A stretch of DNA of 35,863 nt from Bacillota bacterium (GCA_003245625.1 QKCT01000048.1:1-35863), one strand, 5' to 3'. Shown: positions 9,082 through 18,857, counted from the first letter of the stretch. Notes: generated by a model from the letters alone, not told the origin. Numbers and translations: made by a program.

Positions 9082-10473
9082 ATGGCATTTGAAAATTTGA
9101 CCAGTCGCTTTCAAATGGCTTTAAGAAGAATTACAGGAAAAGCGAGATTAACGGAATCTGATATTGATCAAATGATGCGAGAAGTAAGACTCTCGCTTTT
9201 GGAAGCCGATGTTAACTATAAAGTAGTCAAAGAATTCACAGATGAAGTCAAGCAACAAGCATATGGAGAAAAGATTCTCAAAGGCTTAAATCCCGGACAA
9301 CAAGTTGTTAAAATCGTAAGTGATGAACTTACCAAATTAATGGGTGAAACAGCTTCCGAACTAAAACTCAATCCAAGTGGTACTACAGTGATCTTAATGG
9401 TTGGTCTTCAAGGTGCCGGAAAAACAACGACTGCTGGGAAATTAGCGAACTATATTCGTAAGAATCATGATAAGAATCCTATATTGATTGCAGCCGATAT
9501 CTATCGTCCAGCAGCAATCGAACAACTTCAAACCGTTGGGGCACAATTGAAAATTCCTGTGTTTGAAATGGGAAAAACAAACCCAATCCAAATCGTTAGA
9601 GAAGGGTTGGATTATGCAAAAACTCAAGGGCATAATGTTGTCATCATTGATACTGCCGGTCGCCTTCATATTGACGATCAGATGATGGATGAAATTCGCG
9701 AAATCGAAGTGATATCAAAACCAAATGAGGTTCTTTTAACCGTCGATGCGATGACCGGTCAAGACGCAGTCAATGTCGCGAAATCCTTCCATGAGGCCTT
9801 GCATCTGACAGGGTGTGTTTTGACAAAATTAGATGGAGATACCAGAGGTGGAGCAGCTCTATCGATTCGCAAAATTACTGATGTACCGATTAAATTCTCT
9901 GGAACCGGCGAAAAACTAACAGAGATAGAAGTATTTCATCCAGAACGTATGGCAAGTCGTATTTTGGGAATGGGAGACATTATGTCTCTTGTAGAAAAAG
10001 CCACTGCTGAAATCGATGAAGCCGAAGCGATGTCCATGATGGAAAAAATGATGTCGGGACAGTTCGATTACAACGATCTGCTAAAACAGATGAAGATGAT
10101 GAAGAGGATGGGTAAATTCTCAGGATTGTTAAAAATGATTCCGGGTATGAGCACGATGGCTAATGTCGATCAAATCGACGATAGCCAATTAGCATACATT
10201 GAAGCCATTATTAACTCCATGACAAAAGCGGAAAGAAAAAACCCAGAACTAATTGAACGTAGCAGTTCGAGAAGAAATCGAATTTCTGAAGGTTGTGGAC
10301 GATCTACTACCGAAGTGAGTCGACTGATTTCGACATTGGATAAGCAACGAAAAATGATGCGACAACTTCAAAATATGAATCCTCAAAATATTCAAAACAT
10401 GGCACAAGGGACATATCAACCAAGAGAGTCTCGTGCGATGAGAAGAGCAAAAAAGAAAAGTGGTGGCTATTAA
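9082..10473 (+). CDS. ffh: Signal recognition particle protein Ffh
   Basis: 'GLQGAGKTTTAGKLA', 'DTAGRLHIDDQMMDEI', 'LTKLDGDTRGGAALS', Met-rich M domain. Confidence 0.97.
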   Translation: MAFENLTSRFQMALRRITGKARLTESDIDQMMREVRLSLLEADVNYKVVKEFTDEVKQQAYGEKILKGLNPGQQVVKIVSDELTKLMGETASELKLNPSGTTVILMVGLQGAGKTTTAGKLANYIRKNHDKNPILIAADIYRPAAIEQLQTVGAQLKIPVFEMGKTNPIQIVREGLDYAKTQGHNVVIIDTAGRLHIDDQMMDEIREIEVISKPNEVLLTVDAMTGQDAVNVAKSFHEALHLTGCVLTKLDGDTRGGAALSIRKITDVPIKFSGTGEKLTEIEVFHPERMASRILGMGDIMSLVEKATAEIDEAEAMSMMEKMMSGQFDYNDLLKQMKMMKRMGKFSGLLKMIPGMSTMANVDQIDDSQLAYIEAIINSMTKAERKNPELIERSSSRRNRISEGCGRSTTEVSRLISTLDKQRKMMRQLQNMNPQNIQNMAQGTYQPRESRAMRRAKKKSGGY

Positions 10474-10490
10474 TAGCCACCATTATTTTT
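10461..10490. terminator. Probable bidirectional terminator shared by ffh and the convergent HAD gene
   Basis: TGGTGGCTAT-TA-ATAGCCACCA (10461-10482), T-rich flank on each strand; ffh TAA (10471-10473) lies at the apex. Confidence 0.8.
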
Positions 10491-11304
10491 GAGAAAGGTA
10501 CTTGGATAAGAAACGATAAACAGCATTTTCGGAACTAGTATGATCCAAAACAATATCTGCCACTTTGATTAAGTCAGGATGAGAATTTCTAACGCAAACC
10601 CCAACTTTGGCATATTCAATCATCTCGATATCATTATGTCCATCACCGATGGCTATGACTTGATCGCGATCAAATCCAAGGAGTTTGGCTACATACGCCA
10701 AAGCTTTTCCCTTATTGGACTCAGGAGTGTAAATCTCCAAGATCGAATCAAATTCTCCCTTTAAATCCCAGATTCGGCAGAGGACTTTGCCTTGATACTT
10801 CTGATCAATATAGTCTTTGATGATTTTTCCTCGACCTTGTTTTCCAATGATTATAAAACCATTTGTATCAGTCTTCAAAGTGTTGCGAAGGTTACCGACG
10901 ATAATATCGGTAGCCCCATCAACGTGAAGTAATGGTTCAATTTCCTTTTCTTCTTTATATAAGTAGATTTCATCGTATACTTCAGAAAAGGCATTGCGAA
11001 TATGATCGAGGTTATTTTCGAAAATATCAATGATTGCATCTTTGTTAACCACATAATTGACCATCGGAAAATCCTCATGATTTGGATGTGTAATCAAACC
11101 ACCGTTATAATTTATGATCGGTGTGTCTAATCCGAAGCGCTCGTATACAAACTTTGAAGAACGATAGGGTCTTCCTGTTGCAATCACAATTTTATGACCG
11201 AATTCCTGTAATTTTTTCATGAATTCGCACAATGTCTCAGATAAAGAATCGAAATCATATAGGATCGTTCCATCTAAATCAAGTGCGATTAAGTAATTGT
11301 CCAT
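10483..11304 (-). CDS. Cof-like HAD hydrolase
   Basis: 'LIALDLDGTILYD', 'VIATGRPYRSSKFV', 'VIAIGDGHNDIEMIEYAKVGVCVRNSHPDLIKVAD'. Alternative start at 11322. Confidence 0.92.
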   Translation of the reverse strand: MDNYLIALDLDGTILYDFDSLSETLCEFMKKLQEFGHKIVIATGRPYRSSKFVYERFGLDTPIINYNGGLITHPNHEDFPMVNYVVNKDAIIDIFENNLDHIRNAFSEVYDEIYLYKEEKEIEPLLHVDGATDIIVGNLRNTLKTDTNGFIIIGKQGRGKIIKDYIDQKYQGKVLCRIWDLKGEFDSILEIYTPESNKGKALAYVAKLLGFDRDQVIAIGDGHNDIEMIEYAKVGVCVRNSHPDLIKVADIVLDHTSSENAVYRFLSKYLSQK

Positions 11305-11362
11305 AGTATCACCGAAATCCATTATCTCATATCGTTGGGATTAATGCAAATCATTATAACAA

Positions 11363-11391
11363 TTGAATAATATTATATTTTAAGATATAAT
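11363..11391 (+). promoter_or_regulatory. Promoter for the 11416-18831 operon
   Basis: TTGAAT (11363-11368), 17-nt spacer, TATAAT (11386-11391). Confidence 0.7.
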
Positions 11392-11415
11392 TTAATGTAA
11401 TAGGAGCGTAAAAAG

Positions 11416-12195
11416 ATGACTGCTAAATTGATGATAAATCTGTTTCCCTTAATGACTTTGGCAATCGAATGGGTCAACATCCGATATTTCCTTCTTGGTG
11501 CTGTGACTGGTATCATTCTTTTGGCTTTATCTGTGGTTGGAATCCTAGCGACAAACGAACGTAAGAAGACAAAAATTCGAATGTCCAAAGGGGAACCGTT
11601 GGACGAAAAAGTCGTTATGGATATGATCGAATCGAAACAGAATCAATTGGAAAAAACAGCGAGAACGACTGACAGTGGATATTTCAAAGTAGCATTGGAT
11701 TTAAGTTTGGAATTATCAGAAGAAATCTCCCGATATTACTTTCCAGATTCACGCTATCCATTATACGAATTGTCCATCCAAGAATTATTAACTCTCAACT
11801 ATTATATTACCAATCGTATCAATGATTTGGTCAATGGAAAATTCTTTAAATTATTCAAAAACTATCGAATTGCAAGTATTATTGATTTGTTGAATACCAA
11901 AAAGAAGATAACCAATTCTAAATTGATGCAAATCTCAAGAAAAATTAAAATCCAACAAATCTACAGCGCGAGTAAAACAGTATTGAATTATGCAAATCCA
12001 ATTTACTGGTTTCGAAAACTAGCTATCAAACCGACAACAGTCTTAGTAACCAAAGAGATATGTAAATACATCATTTCTATTTTTGGAGAAGAAACAAATA
12101 AAATCTATAGCAAAGCAATCTTTAAACAGGAAGATTCTGAAGAAGATATCATGTCAAAATTGGAAAAGATTGTTGAAAGCGAGGAAATTGAGTAA
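11416..12195 (+). CDS. Uncharacterised protein with one predicted N-terminal transmembrane segment
   Basis: Complete ORF with SD (TAGGAG); hydrophobic 'YFLLGAVTGIILLALSVVGIL'; start/stop overlap with the next gene. Family not recognised. Confidence 0.8.
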   Translation: MTAKLMINLFPLMTLAIEWVNIRYFLLGAVTGIILLALSVVGILATNERKKTKIRMSKGEPLDEKVVMDMIESKQNQLEKTARTTDSGYFKVALDLSLELSEEISRYYFPDSRYPLYELSIQELLTLNYYITNRINDLVNGKFFKLFKNYRIASIIDLLNTKKKITNSKLMQISRKIKIQQIYSASKTVLNYANPIYWFRKLAIKPTTVLVTKEICKYIISIFGEETNKIYSKAIFKQEDSEEDIMSKLEKIVESEEIE

Positions 12196-14345
12196 TGTTT
12201 AATCGCAAAAAGAAACCGGAACGAATTATTCCAGGCTATACGAGAACGCCTGATAATCGAGAATTCTTCATTCCTCAAATCAGTGTCATTGAAGATAAGA
12301 AAGCATTGAGAAACAAGTTTGTCTCTCCGATTTTTGGTACGGCTGCCAAGGATGAAGTTACCATCCCTCAAGATCGTCAAGGTTGGGGAGATATCGATAA
12401 AAAGTATGACGCTTTTCGAAGCAAAAGAAAACTGACAAAAGAAGAAGCAAAACGCAGATATGGGCATCAATATTATGAGTTTATGCGAGTAGACAGTTCT
12501 GCGATGAAAAAGGTTCATACGGAAGAAGGCTTAACCAGCGATGATTTACTAAGGGCTCAACAGTTAGAAAATCCTCAAACCGCAGAAGATATCATTAATG
12601 ATCATACTACTTCTGTTTCTGTTGATGAATTCTTCAAATCAGCCGAAGAAACCTTGCAACAAAATGAAGAGGAAATTATTGAATCCGAGGTTCTTAAGGA
12701 TATCATTGTGGAAGATGATGACGATTCGATGAAATACGATCGAATTGAAGAAGAACGCGAAGATGATGAAATCATTTTCCAATCAACGCAAGAAGAAGAA
12801 CAAGAAATCGAAGATATTGCATTCGCCGATGATTTTGAATATGAAGAATATAAACCTCCGGTTGTCCCTAAGGAAAATCGCCATGTTGAACAACCAATTG
12901 AAAAAGTGGACTTTAAGCATTATCAACTTCCACCGATTAGTCTGTTCAAGAAAACGAAAGCAAAAGCAGATGAGGAGCCTACTTGGATTAAAGATAATAT
13001 TGATATCATAAATCAAACTTTATTATCTTTTGGTATTGAAGGTGAAGTGACCAATTATACAAAAGGACCAACTGTTACTCGATATGAAATTGCTCTTGGT
13101 TCTGGAGTTCAAACAAAAAAAATAACTTCTATTTCAGACAATATTCAAATGAGTTTAGCAGCTTTGAGTATTCGTATAGAAGCTCCAATCCCTGGAAAAA
13201 CAACTGTCGGAATTGAAGTGCCAAATAAAGTGCGAGAGTCTGTTTTCTTCGGAGATGTTGTAGATAACGACTACTTCTTGAATTCTGAAGATCCATTGTT
13301 AATTGCAATCGGGCTAGACATCGATGCAAATCCTGTATATACATCGATTGAGTCGATGCCACACGGACTGGTTGCGGGGTCTACTCAAAGTGGAAAGTCG
13401 GTATGCATTGCATCCATCATTGCTTCTTTGATTACGAAGAATAAACCGGATGGATTAAAGATGATGATGATTGACCCGAAGAAAGTTGATTTGCAACAAT
13501 TTGCCGATATTCCTCATTTGATTACACCAATCATCGACGATCCGAAAATTGCAGTAGAATCCCTAAAATATATGGTAAACGAAATGGAATCCCGCTATGA
13601 TACTTTGAAAGAGTTCAAAGCAATCAACGTGAAAGATTACTATCGTAGAAGACAAAATACACCGAATTTCAAAGCGATGCCGCGAATTGTTATTATTATC
13701 GAAGAGGCTTCCGATTTATTGATTACCGGTGGTAGTGAAGTAGAAGAAGCAATCTTGAAATTAACACAAAAATCTCGTGCTGTCGGAATCCATATATTAT
13801 TAGCGACGCAAAGACCTTCTGCTGATATCATCAAAGGTGCTATTAAAGCGAACATTCCTACTAGATTTGCTTTCCGTGTTCCTTCATCGACAGACTCATC
13901 TGTTGTACTAGATATGACAGGTGCAGAAAAACTCCTCGGTAAAGGAGATATGCTTTTATCAGAAAATGGTATGGCAAGACGTTTGCAAGGTGCATATTTA
14001 TCCCCAGAAGAAATCGAAGCTGTAACAGAATTTATAATTAATCAAGCACAACCGGAATATATGTTCTCTCATGAAAGTTTAATTGTTCGAGCTCAGACCG
14101 GAGAAGATTTGGATACCATTGATGAATTGTTTAAAGAAGTTGCAAATTATGTGGTAGAAGAAGGAAAATGTTCTTTGAACAAGATTACCCAAGTTTTTGG
14201 AATAGGATTTAATCGAGCAACGCAAATTGTGGGAACATTAGAGAAATTCGGTATTGTTTCCGAAAATGTTGGTACGAAACCTCGTACTGTTCTTGTTGAG
14301 TTTGATCAACTCGCAAATATATTTGAAAGTATTGAAACCCTATGA
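12195..14345 (+). CDS. FtsK/SpoIIIE/SftA-like DNA translocase lacking N-terminal membrane helices
   Basis: 'GLVAGSTQSGKSVCIASIIASL', 'MMMIDPKKVDLQQF', 'LLATQRPSADIIKGAIKANIPTRFAFRVPSSTDSSVVLDMTGAEKLLGKGDML', C-terminal gamma-like winged helix; acidic N-terminal half without hydrophobic helices. Confidence 0.94.
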   Translation: MFNRKKKPERIIPGYTRTPDNREFFIPQISVIEDKKALRNKFVSPIFGTAAKDEVTIPQDRQGWGDIDKKYDAFRSKRKLTKEEAKRRYGHQYYEFMRVDSSAMKKVHTEEGLTSDDLLRAQQLENPQTAEDIINDHTTSVSVDEFFKSAEETLQQNEEEIIESEVLKDIIVEDDDDSMKYDRIEEEREDDEIIFQSTQEEEQEIEDIAFADDFEYEEYKPPVVPKENRHVEQPIEKVDFKHYQLPPISLFKKTKAKADEEPTWIKDNIDIINQTLLSFGIEGEVTNYTKGPTVTRYEIALGSGVQTKKITSISDNIQMSLAALSIRIEAPIPGKTTVGIEVPNKVRESVFFGDVVDNDYFLNSEDPLLIAIGLDIDANPVYTSIESMPHGLVAGSTQSGKSVCIASIIASLITKNKPDGLKMMMIDPKKVDLQQFADIPHLITPIIDDPKIAVESLKYMVNEMESRYDTLKEFKAINVKDYYRRRQNTPNFKAMPRIVIIIEEASDLLITGGSEVEEAILKLTQKSRAVGIHILLATQRPSADIIKGAIKANIPTRFAFRVPSSTDSSVVLDMTGAEKLLGKGDMLLSENGMARRLQGAYLSPEEIEAVTEFIINQAQPEYMFSHESLIVRAQTGEDLDTIDELFKEVANYVVEEGKCSLNKITQVFGIGFNRATQIVGTLEKFGIVSENVGTKPRTVLVEFDQLANIFESIETL

Positions 14346-15172
14346 TAGAAGAAATTAACTTACTGGATGAAGAAACAGAACAAGAAAACTTGTTAAGCGA
14401 TTATAACAAGCTGATGAAAAAATCCATTTGGATGATCATCAGCTTTTATGGTATGTTGCTTGTAAGTTTTGGATTATTCCTTTATTTACAACAAAATAAA
14501 TTCTTTATCTTTAATATCAATCGTTCTTTTGAAAACGTTCCAAGTCCGATGATCGCTGAACTATTTTCCATGTTCTTTTTCGCAATCATTATCATTGGTT
14601 TGATATCTTTCTTGGTATTAACAGTTGCGTTTGTACAACAAAAAACAAAAGTATTGCAAGTCGATGAGGAAACCTACGAGGCATATCGCAAGAAATTTAG
14701 CGTCGCAGATGTATTTAGTGTCGTTCCGACCTTCCTTGTAATTGTTATGATTATCAATGGTTTTTTCTTTTCCTTTGCGCAAGTCGATGGAGAGTCGATG
14801 GAACCTACATTTCAAAACAACGATGCAGTCTTGATTAAATATGTTGAATCCTATGATACGGATGAAATCGTGATTGTTGATAAAGGAGACATGTATATCA
14901 TCAAACGTTTGGTCGCTCAAGCTGGAGATCATCTTGTGGTCAATGAGACAGGTGTATATGTGAATGATGTTTATATCTCAAGCGTAATGTATGAGGATTC
15001 ATCTGGAAACTTAAAATTGCTAAACTATAAATCCTATGACATAATTATTCCAGAGGGAAGTTACTATGTTTTGGGAGATAATGAATATCATTCCAGTGAT
15101 TCTCGAGTAGAAGGGTTATTTACGGAAGATAATATGATTGGAGTTGTCATTTTTAAATTCCCTATGGGATAG
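14342..15172 (+). CDS. lepB: Signal peptidase I with extra N-terminal transmembrane segments
   Basis: 'QVDGESMEPTFQNNDAVLI', 'MYIIKRLVAQAGD', 'YYVLGDNEYHSSDSR'; ATGA overlap with the upstream gene. Confidence 0.92.
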   Translation: MIEEINLLDEETEQENLLSDYNKLMKKSIWMIISFYGMLLVSFGLFLYLQQNKFFIFNINRSFENVPSPMIAELFSMFFFAIIIIGLISFLVLTVAFVQQKTKVLQVDEETYEAYRKKFSVADVFSVVPTFLVIVMIINGFFFSFAQVDGESMEPTFQNNDAVLIKYVESYDTDEIVIVDKGDMYIIKRLVAQAGDHLVVNETGVYVNDVYISSVMYEDSSGNLKLLNYKSYDIIIPEGSYYVLGDNEYHSSDSRVEGLFTEDNMIGVVIFKFPMG

Positions 15173-15199
15173 AATTTGACTCTAACAAGGGGGACGGCT

Positions 15200-16063
15200 T
15201 TGAAACAAATTCAATGGTTTCCTGGCCATATGCAAAAAGCCAGAAGACAAATAGAAGAAAAACTACCTGTTATCGATATCGTTTACGAAATCAGAGACGC
15301 AAGAATTCCGGAATCCAGTCGGAATCCTTTGTTGATGGAAATCGTTAAAGGAAAACCAATTCTAGTTATTCTAAATAAGAGCGATTTGGCTGACCCAATG
15401 AAAACAAAAGAATGGATTCAAAAATATGAACAATCTGGCATGCATTGTATCGAATTAAATTCTCTAACTGGAAATGTCTTTTCTCAAGTGAATCAAAAAA
15501 CTCAAATAATACTACAAGGTTTAAAAGAAAAAGAAGAAAAGAAGGGAATGACTGCCCGACCATTTCGAGCGATGGTAATTGGAATTCCTAATGTTGGTAA
15601 ATCGCAATTTATCAATAATATGGCCGGAAAGAATAAAGTGAAAACAGGGAATCTACCTGGAGTGACAAAAACACAGAGTTTCATTAAAACCAAAGGCGAC
15701 CTTCTTTTGTTGGATAACCCAGGTGTTTTGTGGCCAAAGTTTGAAGATGAGTCCATTGGATTTCATTTGGCATTGTTAGGTTCTATCAAGGATGACATAT
15801 TGCCATTAGATGAAGTGGCTATATTTGGTATTCGATATTTATTGAATCACTATCCAAACAGACTAAAAGAACGATATGGTATCGATGCGGATATCGAAAC
15901 ACCAATTCTAGAAATCTTTGACCAGATTGGCATAAACCGAGGTTGCAGATTATCTGGTGGTGATATCGATTACGATCGAGTCATTAATCTGTTTTTGTAT
16001 GATATACGCAATTCAAAATTAGGAAGGATCACGATTGAGTCCATTGAAGATGTATCAGTTTGA
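15200..16063 (+). CDS. rbgA: Ribosome biogenesis GTPase RbgA (YlqF)
   Basis: 'IQWFPGHMQKARRQIEE', permuted GTPase motifs 'LNKSDL', 'GIPNVGKSQFIN', 'DNPGVLWPK'. TTG start with AAGGGGG upstream. Confidence 0.94.
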   Translation: MKQIQWFPGHMQKARRQIEEKLPVIDIVYEIRDARIPESSRNPLLMEIVKGKPILVILNKSDLADPMKTKEWIQKYEQSGMHCIELNSLTGNVFSQVNQKTQIILQGLKEKEEKKGMTARPFRAMVIGIPNVGKSQFINNMAGKNKVKTGNLPGVTKTQSFIKTKGDLLLLDNPGVLWPKFEDESIGFHLALLGSIKDDILPLDEVAIFGIRYLLNHYPNRLKERYGIDADIETPILEIFDQIGINRGCRLSGGDIDYDRVINLFLYDIRNSKLGRITIESIEDVSV

Positions 16064-16682
16064 ACAAGAACTATGGAGAAAAGGTTATCGATATATTGTT
16101 GGAGTTGATGAAGTCGGTCGCGGACCGCTGGCTGGTCCTGTTGTTGCAGGAGCTGTTATATTAAATCCAAATAATCCTATCGATGGCCTAAATGATTCCA
16201 AACAACTTTCTTCGAAACAGCGGCAAAGACTTCTATCCGAAATCAAGGAGAAAGCTTTGGCATACGCTGTTTCTTTTGTCAGTGAGCAAGTTATCGATGA
16301 GATTAATATCTATCAAGCTTCCAAATCAGCGATGCTTCAAGCAATCAAAGGTTTGAGGATTCAACCGGAGTTTGTTCTATCTGATGCAATGCCGCTAAAA
16401 GAAAGCGAACTTCCTTTTCAGGCGATCATCAAAGGAGATACATTATCTGCATCCATCGCTGCAGCATCTATTTTGGCAAAAGAAACTAGAGACGCCTTTA
16501 TGCTCGAAAAAAGCATTCAGTTTCCAGGATATGATTTTGAACACAATATGGGCTATCCCACCAAGAAACATCTTGATGCAATTCAACAGATAGGGGTTTG
16601 TGAAATCCATCGTAGGTCATATAAACCAGTGAAAGATGCTTTGCAAAAACAATTAACACTATGGGAGGAAGAAGATGTATAA
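16035..16682 (+). CDS. rnhB: Ribonuclease HII
   Basis: 'GVDEVGRGPLAGPVVAGAVIL', 'DSKQLSSKQRQRL', 'KGDTLSASIAAASILAKETRD'. TTG 16035 has SD AGGAAGG; ATG 16050 is an alternative. Confidence 0.95.
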   Translation: MSPLKMYQFEQELWRKGYRYIVGVDEVGRGPLAGPVVAGAVILNPNNPIDGLNDSKQLSSKQRQRLLSEIKEKALAYAVSFVSEQVIDEINIYQASKSAMLQAIKGLRIQPEFVLSDAMPLKESELPFQAIIKGDTLSASIAAASILAKETRDAFMLEKSIQFPGYDFEHNMGYPTKKHLDAIQQIGVCEIHRRSYKPVKDALQKQLTLWEEEDV

Positions 16683-17361
16683 AGCTGTAATATTTGATTT
16701 AGATGGAACTCTATTGGATACAATTGAGGATATCACCGATAGTATGAATGCTTCATTGCGTTCACTGGGACATTTGGATTTTCCAATCGATGCATATAAA
16801 TATTTTGTCGGCAGAGGCGTAGATGAATTGATTGTATCTGCAATTGAAGCGGGTGGAATTGATCCTCAAGAATTTACTGCAATTAAGGCTGGTTATCTAA
16901 AAGAGTACGCAATTCGAAAATCAATGAAAACAAAACCTTATCCCGGAATGATCAATCTTCTTCAAAAATTGATTAAGGCTGGAATCAAGGTTTGCATCCT
17001 TTCCAATAAGCCACACTTTCAAACGGAAGCCGTTGTAGAAACATACTTTTCCAATGTTGATTTTGATATTGTTTTTGGAAAAAAACCAGAGTATCCTATT
17101 AAACCAGATCCTTCATCAGCAAACGCCATCACTCAACTACTGGGAATTGATATAGCCGAAATCCTTTATGTTGGAGACACAAATACCGATATGGAAACCG
17201 CGATCAATGCTGGATTCGATAGTGTTGGAGTTCTGTGGGGATTCCGAAATAAACAAGAACTTTTAAATGCAAATGCAACGTATATTGTATCTCAAGCAAA
17301 CCAAATCTATGATATTGTAAAGGGTGACAATCGTGATTATCTCGCAGCAAGAAGCGTTTGA
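16675..17361 (+). CDS. HAD hydrolase, phosphoglycolate phosphatase-like
   Basis: 'AVIFDLDGTLLDTIEDI', 'ILSNKPHFQTE', 'ILYVGDTNTDMETAINAG'. Confidence 0.9.
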   Translation: MYKAVIFDLDGTLLDTIEDITDSMNASLRSLGHLDFPIDAYKYFVGRGVDELIVSAIEAGGIDPQEFTAIKAGYLKEYAIRKSMKTKPYPGMINLLQKLIKAGIKVCILSNKPHFQTEAVVETYFSNVDFDIVFGKKPEYPIKPDPSSANAITQLLGIDIAEILYVGDTNTDMETAINAGFDSVGVLWGFRNKQELLNANATYIVSQANQIYDIVKGDNRDYLAARSV

Positions 17362-17896
17362 GGTAAACTTAAACGGAAAAGTAATCATATTTCCAACGGA
17401 TACCGTGTATGGTATCGGTTGTTTGTTGCAAGATGTATCATCGATTCATCGAATCTATGAGATTAAAAACCGAGATTATTCGAAACCAATGGTAATCCTT
17501 TGCGCCAATTTGAGGCAAGTTAAGGAATTAATACGTCGGGATCAAACGATACCAGATTCTTTGCTTAAATTCTGGCCTGGTAAATTAACAATTATTTTCT
17601 TTAAAAATGAATCTGTTTATGATATAATAACAGCAAACAATAGTACAGTTGGAATTCGCATCCCTGGAAATCGGTTTGCTTTAGACCTTTTATCTAAGCA
17701 CGGCCCTATGGTTGTAACCAGCCTAAATATCAGTAGTGAACCGCCAATCTTGAAGTTCAAGGATACACTCGCGTTCGCTAATCAAGTTGATATGATTGTC
17801 GAAGGCGAAGATTTAAGTGGGATACCATCCACTGTATATGATTTAACAACTCACAAAGTATTGCGCCAAGGTGATATTGAAATTATCGAGGGTTAG
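17333..17896 (+). CDS. tsaC: L-threonylcarbamoyladenylate synthase (TsaC/YrdC/Sua5 domain)
   Basis: 'GKVIIFPTDTVYGIGCLL', 'KNRDYSKPM', 'VGIRIPG', 'VVTSLNISSEPP'. GTG 17333 preferred (SD AAAGGG); overlaps the upstream gene. Confidence 0.92.
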   Translation: MIISQQEAFEVNLNGKVIIFPTDTVYGIGCLLQDVSSIHRIYEIKNRDYSKPMVILCANLRQVKELIRRDQTIPDSLLKFWPGKLTIIFFKNESVYDIITANNSTVGIRIPGNRFALDLLSKHGPMVVTSLNISSEPPILKFKDTLAFANQVDMIVEGEDLSGIPSTVYDLTTHKVLRQGDIEIIEG

Positions 17897-17898
17897 AA

Positions 17899-18831
17899 AT
17901 GATTGATAACAAAGTAAAACAAAAAATCATTGATTCTTATGGAATCAATATTATAGACGACGTTTTATTAGCAGATGATTACCACATTGTATTCTGTTTC
18001 GACTTTTACAAGTTACTCAATGCAGAAATTCATGTTTTAGCGGGTGACATGGGTTTTTATGGATTTAATAAAGAAACAGGATTCACAGTAAAAGATGTGT
18101 TACCGTTTATTGAATACAAAAATCCAGTGTCTTACGTCATAGGAGAAGATCGGTATTTAGAATTTTTGTTGGATTCGATATCACAAAACGAAGATGGCAG
18201 AGAACTCTATTTTCCAATCAAAGGGGATACACAGACATTATGGGTCGTGTGTACTTTTGACACGATAAAGAAAGATGATGATGTTCATTTGATTTATGGT
18301 AGAGTTAATTGGATTACTTCATCAATACCGGATGCAATACGATTTTATGAAAATAATTATCGAGATACTTTGAGTAAATTATATTCCAAAGAAGCTTTGG
18401 CATTACATTTGAATCGAGCTCAAAATAACGATCATTCTTATGGTTTATATTTTGATATTGACAACTTCAAAAGAATCAATGATATCTTTGGACATAAAGC
18501 AGGAGACCGATATTTAAGAGAATTAGGGGAACGGTTACAAAAATTAGAGAGCCCAGATACCCATGTATATCGCATTGGTGGAGATGAGTTTTTTGTTTAC
18601 TTGATTAATTCCACCGAAAATACTGCCTATCAAATGGCGATGCAAGTGATTTACGATGTTGAAAAATTAAATCCAGATGGAGAGCAAGCAGAAGTCAGTG
18701 CTTCCATCGGAATTATCCCTATTATTGGCTCTGATTTCGATGTTGAGGATTTATTGGATTTGGCTGATCGTGCAATGTATCATGCAAAAGAAAAGGGAAA
18801 AGGACATATATCATACGCAAGAGACGTTTAA
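17899..18831 (+). CDS. GGDEF-domain protein, predicted soluble diguanylate cyclase
   Basis: 'YFDIDNFKRINDIFGHKAGDRYLRELGERL', intact 'RIGGDEFFVYL', 'SASIGI', 'ADRAMYHAKEKGKGHISY'. Confidence 0.92.
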   Translation: MIDNKVKQKIIDSYGINIIDDVLLADDYHIVFCFDFYKLLNAEIHVLAGDMGFYGFNKETGFTVKDVLPFIEYKNPVSYVIGEDRYLEFLLDSISQNEDGRELYFPIKGDTQTLWVVCTFDTIKKDDDVHLIYGRVNWITSSIPDAIRFYENNYRDTLSKLYSKEALALHLNRAQNNDHSYGLYFDIDNFKRINDIFGHKAGDRYLRELGERLQKLESPDTHVYRIGGDEFFVYLINSTENTAYQMAMQVIYDVEKLNPDGEQAEVSASIGIIPIIGSDFDVEDLLDLADRAMYHAKEKGKGHISYARDV

Positions 18832-18845
18832 TCGTCTCTTTTTTT
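18820..18845 (+). terminator. Intrinsic terminator after the GGDEF gene
   Basis: AGAGACG-TTTAAT-CGTCTCT + T7; TAA stop of the gene is in the loop. Confidence 0.9.
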
Positions 18846-18857
18846 ATATTGGTTTTA

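Noticed and set aside
12745-13016. Track ORFs on both strands inside the FtsK-like gene
   Set aside because: Lys-rich low-complexity products caused by the acidic GAA/GAT-rich region; no independent start signals.
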